In this document: piece after piece, positions 32,660 through 41,192 of the stretch | How the letters are laid out: every line of letters starts with the position of its first letter | Position numbering within the stretch: the stretch's first letter is position 1 | Assembly: GCA_964558665.1 (NCBI GenBank) | Contig: CAZLFA010000006.1 | Span: forward strand, 1-64,000 | Direction of reading: 5' to 3' | DNA: 64,000 bases | Source of the DNA: CAZLFA01 sp964558665 | GTDB taxonomy: Bacteria > Desulfobacterota > Syntrophia > Syntrophales > PHBD01 | Translations under genes and position numbers: made by a program | Notes under the pieces: model-generated | Told to the model about the DNA's origin: nothing | Database searches by the model: none | The model's input: the letters and a program-made list of their open reading frames with translations, nothing else

Positions 32660-34906
32660 TTACGGCTTCCATATCCTTCTCAGGCGCAGGGAATTGGTGA
32701 CGACGGAAACCGAACTCAGCGCCATCGCCGCTGCGGCAAATTCCGGGTTCAGCAGAATGCCGAAAGACGGGTAAAGAACGCCGGCGGCAACGGGTATTCC
32801 CAGGACGTTATAGAAAAAAGCCCAGAAGAGGTTCTGGCGGATCACCTTCATCGTTGTGAAGGAGAGCCTGATGGCCTTCGGCACAGCACCGAGATCGTCG
32901 CTCATGAGCGTCATGTCGCTTGCCTCGATGGCGATGTCGGTGCCCGCTCCGATGGCAATGCCGATATCGGCTGCCGCCAGCGCCGGCGCATCGTTTATCC
33001 CGTCGCCGACCATGGCGACGACCTCGCCTTTTTCGCGCAGACGCCCGATCTCGGCCGCCTTGTCCTCCGGCATGACATCCGCCATGATTCTGTTTATCCC
33101 GAGCGATGATCCGATTGCCCTGGCGGTGTCGGCGTTGTCACCCGTAAGCATTACCACCGCCAGCCCCATTTTTTTCAACTGTTCTATCGCGTCTTTAGAC
33201 GACGATTTTGGCGTGTCGGAAAGGCCGATCAGGCCGATGACGTCTCCGCCCCGGGAGACATAGACGCAGGTTTTGCCCCCGGAGGTCAGGATTTCCGCCT
33301 TCTTTTCAAAGCCGCCGGTATCCACGCCCTCGCTTTCCATAAGCCGCAGGTTGCCGAGCAGGCAGAGTTTGTCATTGATGACCGCCTCTGCGCCAAGGCC
33401 GGACAGCGCCTCGAAATGCCCGGTACGCAGAGGGGACAGCCCTTCGCGCCGCGCTGCGGCAACGATAGTTGCGGCGATCGGATGCTCGGAGGTGGCTTCA
33501 ATGGACATGGCGATTGTCAGCACATCCTCTCTGGTCACTCCCTCAGCCGGGACGATGTCGGTAACCTCGGGTTCTCCCTTGGTGAGCGTGCCCGTCTTAT
33601 CGAAGACGATGGTAGTAAGCTTGTGAGCCTTTTCGAGGCTCTCGCCCCCTTTGATGAGGATGCCGTTTTCCGCTCCCAGCCCCGTTCCGACCATGACTGC
33701 CGTCGGCGTCGCCAGCCCCAGGGCGCACGGGCAGGCAATAACCAGCACCGAGACGAAGTTTAGAAGGGCTCTGCTGAAAAGCGGATCGGGCATGAAGTAG
33801 TACCAGACGATAAAAGTGGCGATGCCGATGGCAAATACCACCGGGACAAATATGGATGCCACCTTGTCTGCCAGTCTTTGAATGGGCGCCTTGGAGCCCT
33901 GTGCCTCCTCGACAAGGTTTATGATGCGGGCAAGTGCCGTATCCGCGCCGACCCTTGTTGCTCTGAAGATGAAACTTCCACTCTTATTCATGGTGGCGGC
34001 AAAGACTTCATCGCCCGCGCCTTTGGAAACGGGCATGCTTTCTCCTGTGAGCATCGATTCATCTACAGCGGATGCGCCGGCCACTATCACTCCATCGGTG
34101 GGAACTTTTTCACCCGGACGAACGAGCACCATGTCCCCTCTTACGACTGATTCGATGAGCACATCGATCTCCTGCTCGTCTTTGATTACGCGCGCCGTCT
34201 TTGGTTTCAGGCCGATAAGCTTTTTTATGGCAGAAGATGTCCTGCCCTTGGCCCTGGCCTCGAGCAATCTGCCCAGGATAATCAGTGTCACGATCATGGC
34301 CGCTCCGTCGTAATAGACGTGCGTCATAAGGTCCGCACCGGAAAAGAGCCGCGGGTAGAATGTGGCGGCACTGGAGTAGGTATAGGCTGACAGAGCGCCT
34401 ACGGCAACCAGCGTGTTCATATCCGTGGTGAGTTGCCGTGCAGCTTTGAACGCGCCGATGATGAAACGGTCTCCGACCCAGAAGACAACCGGCGTGGTCA
34501 GTGCAAACATGGCAATCAGCATTGTTTCTCTGGGAATATGCGCCAGAAAGGGAAACCAGTGCTGCATGGAGCCGAAGAAAATGATGACGCTGAGCACGGC
34601 ACCGACGCCGAACTTTGTCCGGAGTTCCTTTATTTCCTTTTCCCTGGCCGCCGTGATGGGATCTTCCGCAGCATCGTCGGGAACGCCGAGATATTCATAG
34701 CCCTGATCGGCAATCACGTTGCGGACGGCATCCAGCCCTGCCCACGTCTTGTCATGGGTCAGCGTTGCCCTGGCTGTGGCGAGATTCACCGCCACGTCGG
34801 TCACACCGCCGACGTCCTTCAAGGCCGTTTCGACTCTGCGTACGCAGGCCGCGCAGGTCATTCCGCCTATGGACACGGTGGATTTTTCGGCTTCTTTTTC
34901 AGACAA
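32660..34906 (-). CDS. copA: Copper-exporting P1B-type ATPase
   Basis: A Cu(+)-translocating P-type ATPase. The N-terminal metal-binding domain has GMTCAACV, the transmembrane metal site is the CPC in VIACPCALGLATPTA, phosphorylation occurs in DKTGTLTKG, and SEHP and GDGINDAPALAAADIGIAIG complete the ATP domain. Late helices show the YN and MALSSVSVV motifs of copper pumps. The TTG at 34906 gives a 748-residue product starting LSEKEAEKSTVSIGGMTC and overlaps the end of the chaperone gene by 8 nt. An earlier ATG at 35008 would add 34 residues read out of frame from the chaperone gene and is less likely. Confidence 0.95.
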   Translation of the reverse strand: MSEKEAEKSTVSIGGMTCAACVRRVETALKDVGGVTDVAVNLATARATLTHDKTWAGLDAVRNVIADQGYEYLGVPDDAAEDPITAAREKEIKELRTKFGVGAVLSVIIFFGSMQHWFPFLAHIPRETMLIAMFALTTPVVFWVGDRFIIGAFKAARQLTTDMNTLVAVGALSAYTYSSAATFYPRLFSGADLMTHVYYDGAAMIVTLIILGRLLEARAKGRTSSAIKKLIGLKPKTARVIKDEQEIDVLIESVVRGDMVLVRPGEKVPTDGVIVAGASAVDESMLTGESMPVSKGAGDEVFAATMNKSGSFIFRATRVGADTALARIINLVEEAQGSKAPIQRLADKVASIFVPVVFAIGIATFIVWYYFMPDPLFSRALLNFVSVLVIACPCALGLATPTAVMVGTGLGAENGILIKGGESLEKAHKLTTIVFDKTGTLTKGEPEVTDIVPAEGVTREDVLTIAMSIEATSEHPIAATIVAAARREGLSPLRTGHFEALSGLGAEAVINDKLCLLGNLRLMESEGVDTGGFEKKAEILTSGGKTCVYVSRGGDVIGLIGLSDTPKSSSKDAIEQLKKMGLAVVMLTGDNADTARAIGSSLGINRIMADVMPEDKAAEIGRLREKGEVVAMVGDGINDAPALAAADIGIAIGAGTDIAIEASDMTLMSDDLGAVPKAIRLSFTTMKVIRQNLFWAFFYNVLGIPVAAGVLYPSFGILLNPEFAAAAMALSSVSVVTNSLRLRRIWKP

Positions 34907-35096
34907 CTTCGTAACCTGCTTTCGTGACTGCATCGCGAATGACCTGCGCATCGACAGGTTTGCTCTCCTCGTAAGTTGCCTCCGCTGTGGCCAGATCGAC
35001 CTTGACATTCTTAATCCCGTCGATGCTGCTCAGAGCCTTGGTTACGGCCATTACACAGTGGTTGCATGACATTCCCTTGATCTTTATTGCGGGCAT
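34899..35096 (-). CDS. copZ: Copper chaperone, heavy-metal-associated domain
   Basis: A 65-residue single HMA domain with the metal-binding motif GMSCNHC (residues 8-14) and the normal beta-alpha-beta-beta-alpha-beta length. It delivers Cu(+) to the ATPase encoded immediately downstream. A Shine-Dalgarno GGAGAAG precedes the ATG. Overlap with the ATPase start implies translational coupling. Confidence 0.92.
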   Translation of the reverse strand: MPAIKIKGMSCNHCVMAVTKALSSIDGIKNVKVDLATAEATYEESKPVDAQVIRDAVTKAGYEVV

Positions 35097-35154
35097 CTGT
35101 CTTCTCCTTTCGATAAATATTCACTTCAGCGGTTTATTTATCTGATGTCCATCT

Positions 35155-35195
35155 GGAAACTCCGGATGCAGACACTTTCTGTTTCCGGATGGAAA
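35155..35195 (+). repeat. Dispersed CCGGATG/GGAAAC repeat, copy 1
   Basis: A 41-nt block shares about 37 positions with the reverse complement of 40952-40993. It contains alternating GGAAAC and GTTTCC words, so it can form short hairpins, for example GTTTCC-GGAT-GGAAAC. Confidence 0.7.
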
Positions 35196-35294
35196 CTGTC
35201 TGATATTTACCATACTTCATGCTAGGCGGCAATGTTGAATAGGTTCATGCCAATTCGCCTTAATTGGCCTGACTGTGTTTGCCGCGTTGAAAAA

Positions 35295-35316
35295 GGGCGG
35301 GTTTTAAAACCCGCCC
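35295..35316. repeat. Perfect 22-bp palindrome
   Basis: GGGCGGGTTTT followed by its exact reverse complement. A G+C-rich palindrome of this type is a common dispersed intergenic element. There is no U-tract, and it lies upstream of a plus-strand gene, so it is not an obvious terminator. Confidence 0.7.
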
Positions 35317-35465
35317 CTACGATGTTTATCAGGTGTACGACTGCGCCGCCTCCTCTTTGCAGCCTTGTTGTGCGTTTAAATGCGAATTGACTGAAGCTTG
35401 GACTTCACAGATGGGCATCATTTTGATAAACATACGGGACAAACTTTGAGAAAGGGATATCAATA

Positions 35466-35909
35466 ATGGCTGATTACGAGGAACTGCCTGCTGACTTCCG
35501 CAATGCGCTTTTGGAAAGGATACAGCAAAGCTCCCCGTTCTGGACTCTGCTGGGTCTGGAACTGATTGAGATAAAGAAGGGCTGGGCAAGAATCCGCCTG
35601 CCTTTCGACAGGAAGCTGGTACATCCCCTCGGCATCGCCCACGGCGGTTCCATCTTTTCCGCTGCCGATTCGGCAGTGGCCATGGCTTTGATAGGGATGC
35701 TCGACAGATCGGAATCCATGACGACTGTAGAGATGAAGATCAACTATATACGGGCCTTTGATGACGGGGAGATCATCGCCGAGGCGAAAATCGTCCACAA
35801 GGGAAAAACCACCGCCGTCGGTGAAGTCGAGGTCAGAGATGACAAAAGCCGTCTGGTAGCGACGGCTTCCGCAACGTATCTGATAATAAAAAAAGATAAG
35901 CTTACCTGA
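35466..35909 (+). CDS. PaaI-type hotdog thioesterase
   Basis: A 147-residue hotdog-fold protein. The PLGIAHGGSIFSAADSAVAMA segment (about residues 55-75) is the PaaI family signature, with His-Gly-Gly at the active-site helix and Asp in SAADSA. MTTVEMKINYIRAF forms the central strand. It would hydrolyse acyl-CoA, possibly aromatic or short-chain. It stands alone between repeat-rich intergenic regions. Confidence 0.87.
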   Translation: MADYEELPADFRNALLERIQQSSPFWTLLGLELIEIKKGWARIRLPFDRKLVHPLGIAHGGSIFSAADSAVAMALIGMLDRSESMTTVEMKINYIRAFDDGEIIAEAKIVHKGKTTAVGEVEVRDDKSRLVATASATYLIIKKDKLT

Positions 35910-35948
35910 CCTGTTTATAATAATAAGCAATCCATTTAACTGCTTATT

Positions 35949-36050
35949 CGTCATCGTCCGGCTTGACCGGACGATCCAGAAAAAGAAATTGGTTTCCCTG
36001 TCTGCCCGGAGAAGGACTCTGGATTCCCCGATCAAGTCGGGGAATGACAG
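35949..36050. repeat. Intergenic element with two hairpins and CGTCAT/ATGAC ends
   Basis: Hairpin one: 9 bp, 35953-35961 with 35967-35975, loop CTTGA. Hairpin two: 9 bp, 36023-36031 with 36037-36045, loop TCAAG. The ends TCGTCAT and ATGACAG and the internal GATCCAGA/TCTGGATTC are also inverted, so the whole 100 bp is an imperfect palindrome of a widely seen proteobacterial type. A separate 7-bp hairpin, CCCCCTC-AAA-GAGGGGG, follows at 36108-36124. Confidence 0.7.
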
Positions 36051-36162
36051 CGCGGCCTGTTCCGGTTCTGAATAAGAGATGATAGCAAGGCGGCGTCCTC
36101 CCCCCACCCCCTCAAAGAGGGGGACAAAGGCGACGCAGCAGTTGAGCTTTTTACGAAGTCGT

Positions 36163-36831
36163 TTACAGATACGGAAAGATATTCTGTATCACCACGCTGA
36201 AATTATTCTGCACATTCTCCGCCCTGTCAACAACACCCATGTGCCCCGGAAACAGACATTCCACGTCCAGCTTCGACAATGCCACGATGCTCTTTTTTAA
36301 CTTGGTGCCGCTGCCGCCTGCGAAATCGGTTCTGCCGACGTTCTGGTCGAAGATAACATCGCCGCAAAACAATGCCTTGGTCTTCGGTCTGTACAGGCAG
36401 ATGGAACCGGGCGAATGGCCGGGTGTGTGAAGGATTTGAAAGGTTTCATCCCCCAGCGTTATATCTCCGGCCTTCAGGGGCATGGATATATTGACGTTTG
36501 GCGGATTAAGGCCGAAGAGGTTGTAGAGCTGTTTGCCGGCGCCCTCCATAAACTCCATTTCCTCCTCATGCATGGCAATTTGGACATCCTTGTCTCCGTT
36601 GAAATGCACTGAACCTTCGAAGTGATCGGGATGAGAATGGGTATTGATCACGTACCGTATGCTCTGCCTGTCGATGCCGCAAAGCTTAAGGCTTTGCAGC
36701 AGATCAGGCGTGAAGCTTCCCAGCCCCGGATCGATAAGGGCATTGACATTGCCTGCTATATAGTAACTGTTGCAGTTGTTCTCATACATGTCCGTCCACT
36801 CAAAAACGTAGATGTCCTCGGAAAATCTCAT
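36163..36831 (-). CDS. Metallo-beta-lactamase-fold hydrolase
   Basis: A 222-residue single-domain protein with metal motif HSHPDH (His65, His67, Asp69, His70), TPGHSPGS, CGDVIFD and a late PGHMG. The set is that of glyoxalase-II-like or thioester-hydrolase members and lacks the flavodiiron or beta-CASP extensions. It follows the DUF4139 gene on the same strand, separated by a repeat element. Substrate unknown. Confidence 0.88.
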   Translation of the reverse strand: MRFSEDIYVFEWTDMYENNCNSYYIAGNVNALIDPGLGSFTPDLLQSLKLCGIDRQSIRYVINTHSHPDHFEGSVHFNGDKDVQIAMHEEEMEFMEGAGKQLYNLFGLNPPNVNISMPLKAGDITLGDETFQILHTPGHSPGSICLYRPKTKALFCGDVIFDQNVGRTDFAGGSGTKLKKSIVALSKLDVECLFPGHMGVVDRAENVQNNFSVVIQNIFPYL

Positions 36832-36862
36832 GGTGTCTCCTTATTTTTTATTCAAAATATCA

Positions 36863-36989
36863 GGGGCTGTTCAAAAGCGTTCAGGTGCAAAGCGTGCAAA
36901 TCCCAAGGAGTGAGTCGTACTTTGTACGTACGTCGTAACGACGAGGGATGAAGCGCAACGCAGCAGGTGAGCGCTTTTCAACAGCACCC
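36863..36989. repeat. About 125-bp imperfect palindrome (GCTGTT...AACAGC ends)
   Basis: The ends GCTGTTCAAAAGCG (36866-36879) and CGCTTTTCAACAGC (36972-36985) pair with one mismatch. The centre holds CGTAC-TTT-GTACG. A related internal pattern (GCGACGTAC...GTACGCCTC) occurs at about 40890-40912, and an end fragment, GCGCTTTTCAAACAGC, at about 59228-59243, so this is a dispersed family. Confidence 0.65.
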
Positions 36990-36997
36990 GTAATTGA

Positions 36998-38746
36998 TTA
37001 CAGACCCGTCACCGGCGCATCCTTCGGATAGCTGACCACGAACTCAACGCTGATCTCTTTTTTCTCTTCCGGCTTGAGTTCGGCTTCCCACATGAGAACC
37101 CCCTCGTTGCCCTGGTAGTTTTTCTCATTGGGGGCGGGTGAAATCTTGACGTCCTTTACTTCCACCCGGTCGTTTTTTGCAACGGGGATGGTATCAAGAA
37201 TCTTCAGCCTTACGGCCTTGTCCCTTGTATTCTCAGCCGTCATCTTATAGGCGATTTCCCTGACGATAGTGCTTTTGCTGAATCCGGTCTCTTCGGACTT
37301 ATCCTTGACCAACTCGCGGCTTATTTTAACATTGCTGTCCGCTCCGAGATTTAATAACACCTCATCCCCTGTCTTCTTGCCGCCAAGCACCGTCTTCCCC
37401 ACAAACCTGTCGCCGAAAAAAACACTGATGGGTCCGCTCAGCAGCTCACGGTCTGCTTTGGTTGAACAAATCAGAAATGTGGAGGGATTCACCCTGGGTA
37501 CCGTATAGTAGAAAAAATCGCCCTGCAGCTTCTTTGTGTAAAGAGACAGAACAGTTTCCTTGTCCTGCGAATCGATGCTCATCACCTGCGGCATCTTATA
37601 TTCGAAAGAAAGCGCGGACACTTCGCGCTGCGCAGTGCTGGAGGCGGGTTCTTTCTTTTCCGGCTCCAATCCTGCAGGAGGAGCTGCATCAGCCTTCAGT
37701 GCCTCAGGCTTCTGTGTTGTCGGGACGGCATCTGTTTTAGCGGGAGGGTTTTCATCAGCCTTCGGTGCTTCGGGTTTTGTTGCCGGGGCAGCAGCCGTAG
37801 AGGCTGCCTGATTGTCGTCATTTTTGCCGGAATCCGTCTTTTGTGCGGGCTTTTCCACATCTATATTCCAACTGGCAACCGGGGGAAGAGCGGCTCCCGT
37901 TACCGGTACGGCATTGGATACCACAAGCGAAACCCGATGCCAGTCTTCTCCGGTTTTCTGACGGATATTGGAAAACATGGTGAGAGCTATGCCGTCCATC
38001 TGCTCGGGAACTGAAACACGGTACAGGGGACCCCAGGAGGCATTTTTCACCAGATATTCTGTCTGCACCTTTATCTTCTGCTGCTTTGCAGAGTTGAAGA
38101 CCACATCAATGAGCTTTCTGTTGAATTCTCCCTTGGGGCCGCGAAAGGTCGACAGATCCTTCTCCAGCGCCTTTATGTCCTTTTCCGCATCTTCTATCTT
38201 TGTATTCAACACCTGCCGCTGGGCATTGATGGCCGTAAAGCTGCCGGTCAGAAACTTTAATGTTTTTTCAAGATCGGCCGCTTTGGGCAACCCGGCCTTC
38301 ATCTCCTTGGAACCCTCTTTCTCAGAACATGCTATAACCGATTTCAGAAACGTTTCCTTCTTGTTCAGAACCTCCTTTTCTTCGGCGGCAGTCTTGATCG
38401 ATTTCTTAAGAGCCTTGATTTTCTTTTCGATCGTCTTGACATTTTCCTGCGGGGCTTCTTTCAGGGGAATGTCGCGCAATTTCACGCTGACCAGTTCTCC
38501 TTCCCCGAATATCCTGCCGGAGACGGAATCATTGTCCACGTGAGATGCTTCCACCTCGAATGTCATCTCCCTGGTGCCTTTTCCTACAGCGACAATACCC
38601 TCCCTTTGTATCAGTGCCTGATCGGGATAGATCGTCACAGCCTTTATGTGAGACGGCACCGGCTCTGCCGCCGGAGCGGATGCAGCCGTAAACAGGCTTA
38701 TACTTAAAAATACCGTCAGAATGATTGCGAAATGGTTCTGCTTCAT
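36998..38746 (-). CDS. Exported DUF4140/DUF4139 (mucoidy inhibitor MuiA-like) protein
   Basis: A 582-residue protein with a signal peptide (ILTVFLSISLFTAASAPAAEP). An N-terminal DUF4140 domain (VTIYPDQALIQREG, residues 35-48) is followed by a long coiled-coil stretch at about 105-205. The DUF4139 beta-rich domain starts near 225 and is interrupted at about 305-375 by a Pro/Ala/Lys-rich low-complexity linker. Family members are periplasmic or surface proteins of unknown mechanism; one is linked to mucoidy. It lies 35 nt downstream of the PlsC gene, at the end of the lipid cluster. Confidence 0.82.
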   Translation of the reverse strand: MKQNHFAIILTVFLSISLFTAASAPAAEPVPSHIKAVTIYPDQALIQREGIVAVGKGTREMTFEVEASHVDNDSVSGRIFGEGELVSVKLRDIPLKEAPQENVKTIEKKIKALKKSIKTAAEEKEVLNKKETFLKSVIACSEKEGSKEMKAGLPKAADLEKTLKFLTGSFTAINAQRQVLNTKIEDAEKDIKALEKDLSTFRGPKGEFNRKLIDVVFNSAKQQKIKVQTEYLVKNASWGPLYRVSVPEQMDGIALTMFSNIRQKTGEDWHRVSLVVSNAVPVTGAALPPVASWNIDVEKPAQKTDSGKNDDNQAASTAAAPATKPEAPKADENPPAKTDAVPTTQKPEALKADAAPPAGLEPEKKEPASSTAQREVSALSFEYKMPQVMSIDSQDKETVLSLYTKKLQGDFFYYTVPRVNPSTFLICSTKADRELLSGPISVFFGDRFVGKTVLGGKKTGDEVLLNLGADSNVKISRELVKDKSEETGFSKSTIVREIAYKMTAENTRDKAVRLKILDTIPVAKNDRVEVKDVKISPAPNEKNYQGNEGVLMWEAELKPEEKKEISVEFVVSYPKDAPVTGL

Positions 38747-38781
38747 TGAAAAATGTCTCCCTTCTTCAAACTTTCTTAAAC

Positions 38782-39555
38782 CTACTTCAAAATCCGCTTA
38801 TTATCAAACAAAAACCGAACCTCGTCCATAAGGGAAAACAGTGAAAATGATTGGCTGTCGTAATCGGGGGTTATTTGTCCGATCAGTTCCACTTTTATAG
38901 AAACGGGCGCACAGGTATTGAAAAGGAATTTCCCCGGAGTAAACAGCTTGTCTGTATTGCTGATCATAAGCACGGAAATCGGCGCACGGCATCTCTTGGC
39001 GATACGAAACGAGCCCTTGTTGAATGGACCGAGCCGCCCGTCACGGCTGCGGTGCCCCTCGGGAAATATAAACAGATTTCCGCCGCCTGCGAGATACTCG
39101 TTCATGCCCTCGATGCGCTCTATAAGCAGGGTCGAATGGTCGCCGGCGGCAGTGGAAGGGATGTAGCCCGATGTCTTGAGGAGCCACCCGAATACCGGGT
39201 AGGAAAAAAAGTCGCTTCTGACGACGGTCTTCTGCCTTTCGAACAGTGAAATCATCAGTATCGGGTCGAGATAGGAAAGATGATTGCAGATCACCACGGA
39301 AGACTTGATGGATGTGATTCTTTCATCGATCTTCATGTCGAGGCCCGGGCTGATTGTCTTCAACAGAATAAAAAAACTCCGGTAAAAGATATGATTCATC
39401 CTCTGGAACGCCGTCTCGCGATTGCCGGAAAAAAAATAAGCCGCAAGGTAAAAGGGGGAAAAGAAAATGATGTATCCGAGGATATAGTATGTCCACAGGA
39501 TGAGAGTTACCACCGGATCCATCAACGGTTTGAAAATGCGGAGCATGGAAGGCAT
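38782..39555 (-). CDS. PlsC-family 1-acyl-glycerol-phosphate acyltransferase-like protein
   Basis: A 257-residue membrane-associated acyltransferase with the catalytic HX4D motif NHLSYLDP (near residue 92) and the substrate motif FPEGHRSRDGRLGPFNKGSFRIA (about 164-186). N-terminal hydrophobic helices anchor it in the inner membrane. It starts 7 nt after a ketosynthase stop, so it probably transfers the cluster's acyl product from ACP or CoA onto a lipid head group. Confidence 0.88.
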   Translation of the reverse strand: MPSMLRIFKPLMDPVVTLILWTYYILGYIIFFSPFYLAAYFFSGNRETAFQRMNHIFYRSFFILLKTISPGLDMKIDERITSIKSSVVICNHLSYLDPILMISLFERQKTVVRSDFFSYPVFGWLLKTSGYIPSTAAGDHSTLLIERIEGMNEYLAGGGNLFIFPEGHRSRDGRLGPFNKGSFRIAKRCRAPISVLMISNTDKLFTPGKFLFNTCAPVSIKVELIGQITPDYDSQSFSLFSLMDEVRFLFDNKRILK

Positions 39556-39562
39556 GTTGCCT

Positions 39563-40804
39563 CTAGGGTATTTTTTTGATCAGCAAACAGGTATTGACGC
39601 CGCCGAAGGCAAAGTTCTGGATGGCGGCTACATTTACGTTATGTTCTTCCAGTTTTTTCACGTGGCGCAGCATTGCACATCTTTCATCCACCTCTTCCAG
39701 ATTCAGGGTGGGTGCAATGAAGCCCTTCTCCATCATGTAGAGGGCAATGATCGTCTCGATGGCGCCGCAGGAACCCATGGTGTGTCCCATGTAGCTCTTC
39801 AGGGCGATAACATGCGGCCTGTTTCCATAAACCGCGTGGATGGCCTGGGATTCTATGACATCCCCCATCTTGGTGGCCGTTGCGTGTGCGCTTATCAGGT
39901 CCACGTCTGCAGCGGAAATTCCCGCATCCTCAAGCGCGATTCTGATGGTTTGGGTGATGCCGTTGAGGTTGGGGAGTATCAGGTCGCCACCGTTGTTGTT
40001 GCACGCAAAACCGATTACTTCTCCCAGGATGTCGGCGCCGCGTTTTTTTGCAAACTCGTACTCCTCCAGTAAAACAGCTCCTGCTCCTTCTCCCACCACC
40101 AGGCCGTCGCGGCTGACGTCGAACGGCCGCGGCGTCATGTGCGGCCTGTCGTTGAACGCTGTGGAGCACGCCAGAAGATTGTCGAAGACTGCGACCGTCG
40201 TTGTGTCGTACTCATCTGCGCCGCCGCAAATCATGGCATCCTGCATGCCGAACTTTATCGCTTCGTAGCCGTATCCGATGGATTGGCTGCTCGTCGTGCA
40301 GGCCGTTGATGAAGATATGACTCTTCCGGTTATGCCGAACATCTTGGTGATGTTTACCGCCGTGGTGTGCACCATAGATTTAAGATAATCCACCGCGCCG
40401 ATGGTGGAAAATTCGGAACGCGAACCGCTGAAAAAGGTCTTGTATATTCCGCGCTGAACAGTCGGGCTACCGTGTGTCGATCCGAAGGCAACCCCCATCC
40501 GGCCCGACGTTATAAAATCGCCTGTCAGCCCCGATTGCCCGATGACCTCTTTCGCCGCCTGGCATGCATAGTAGGCGACGGGCCCCATTGTCTTGCGGTA
40601 GAGGCGCTTAAAATCATATTCAACCGGATAGTCCACCGTCCCGAAGACCTTCGAGTGGATGTAGCCTGTCAGCACACCGTCTTCTCTCAGCGGTTTGACG
40701 CCGGAGACGCCTTTGACAAGGCTGTTCACAATATCCTCTTTGCCGTGCCCGATGGGCGTTATGGCGGCACCGGCTGTTATGACTACTCTTCTTGGCATGG
40801 TCAT
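39563..40804 (-). CDS. Beta-ketoacyl-ACP synthase (FabF-type), third ketosynthase of the cluster
   Basis: A 413-residue condensing enzyme with an intact Cys-His-His triad: Cys169 (TACTTSSQ), His307 (ISAHATAT) and His341 (KSYMGHTMG). It would extend an ACP-bound acyl chain by two carbons with malonyl-ACP. It lies in the same direction as the main cluster but is separated from it by a 385-nt repeat-rich gap, and is followed directly by a PlsC gene. It is more divergent from canonical FabF than the two ketosynthases at 45939-48464. Confidence 0.9.
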   Translation of the reverse strand: MTMPRRVVITAGAAITPIGHGKEDIVNSLVKGVSGVKPLREDGVLTGYIHSKVFGTVDYPVEYDFKRLYRKTMGPVAYYACQAAKEVIGQSGLTGDFITSGRMGVAFGSTHGSPTVQRGIYKTFFSGSRSEFSTIGAVDYLKSMVHTTAVNITKMFGITGRVISSSTACTTSSQSIGYGYEAIKFGMQDAMICGGADEYDTTTVAVFDNLLACSTAFNDRPHMTPRPFDVSRDGLVVGEGAGAVLLEEYEFAKKRGADILGEVIGFACNNNGGDLILPNLNGITQTIRIALEDAGISAADVDLISAHATATKMGDVIESQAIHAVYGNRPHVIALKSYMGHTMGSCGAIETIIALYMMEKGFIAPTLNLEEVDERCAMLRHVKKLEEHNVNVAAIQNFAFGGVNTCLLIKKIP

Positions 40805-40820
40805 CAGTTTCCCGAAGTCT

Positions 40821-41008
40821 AATTAGTTTCCGTCCGTAAAGGGCTCTTTTCCGCTCTGGCTGTGTCGATCTGCGGTATTGCTTGTGCGACGTACATTATG
40901 TACGCCTCCGCACAATCCCTTGATCTCCTTGCCAGAACGAAAAATAACCACTTTCCGATCCGGAAACCGAAAGTTTCAGCATCCGGAGTTTCCGGATGGA
41001 AACTAATT
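40821..41008. repeat. 188-bp element with 16-bp inverted ends
   Basis: AATTAGTTTCCGTCCG (40821-40836) and CGGATGGAAACTAATT (40993-41008) are inverted with one mismatch. The interior includes a second repeat family's core and the CCGGATG block at 40952-40993. The size and inverted ends suggest a small non-autonomous mobile element or a large REP composite. Confidence 0.6.
40952..40993 (-). repeat. Dispersed CCGGATG/GGAAAC repeat, copy 2
   Basis: Read on the minus strand, this block matches 35155-35195 at about 37 of 41 positions. It forms part of the longer inverted-repeat element at 40821-41008. Confidence 0.7.
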
Positions 41009-41041
41009 ATTTTTTATCCCCGATTACGCAAAAAAACAGGG

Positions 41042-41192
41042 CTTGGATAAGTGAATATTATCCGGATCAAAGAGGTTTTCAAGCGGCGAATTAAATATTT
41101 TTCTTGTGAAAAATATTCTGAGCCGAGGAAAGCCTCTTTGACCCGGGATCCAGAGATCATTACTTTGTTATCGCGTGATCTGAGTTTAATCA
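41042..41192 (-). repeat. Two-hairpin repeat family, copy A
   Basis: About 150 nt shared with 61435-61587. Inner stem AATATTTTTC-TTGT-GAAAAATATT (about 41094-41117), an outer stem pairing TCAAAGAGG (near 41066) with CCTCTTTGA (near 41133), and a second hairpin near 41154-41181 (AGATCA with TGATCT). The plus-strand right end coincides with the stop codon of the CHAT gene. Confidence 0.8.

Larger units (their letters stand above)
35097..35465. other. Repeat-bearing intergenic region between copZ and a hotdog gene
   Basis: A 369-nt divergent gap. It contains the CCGGATG-type repeat at 35155-35195, the palindrome at 35295-35316 and presumably the divergent promoters. I saw no inverted repeat typical of a CueR/MerR copper operator, but AT content makes this inconclusive. 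Confidence 0.5.
40805..41189. other. Repeat-packed intergenic region in the lipid cluster
   Basis: 385 nt between the CHAT lipoprotein gene and the third ketosynthase gene. Almost all of it is repeat: an inverted-repeat element (40821-41008), and the two-hairpin element (41042-41192). No gene or clear promoter is visible. Confidence 0.6.

Noticed and set aside
34907..35008. Upstream ATG start for the copper ATPase
   Set aside because: It would translate 34 residues of the chaperone gene in a second frame. The TTG at 34906 gives the normal N-terminus.
41042..41192. CRISPR array or direct-repeat array
   Set aside because: The repeats are palindromic and dispersed 20 kb apart, not tandem with spacers; no cas genes are present.
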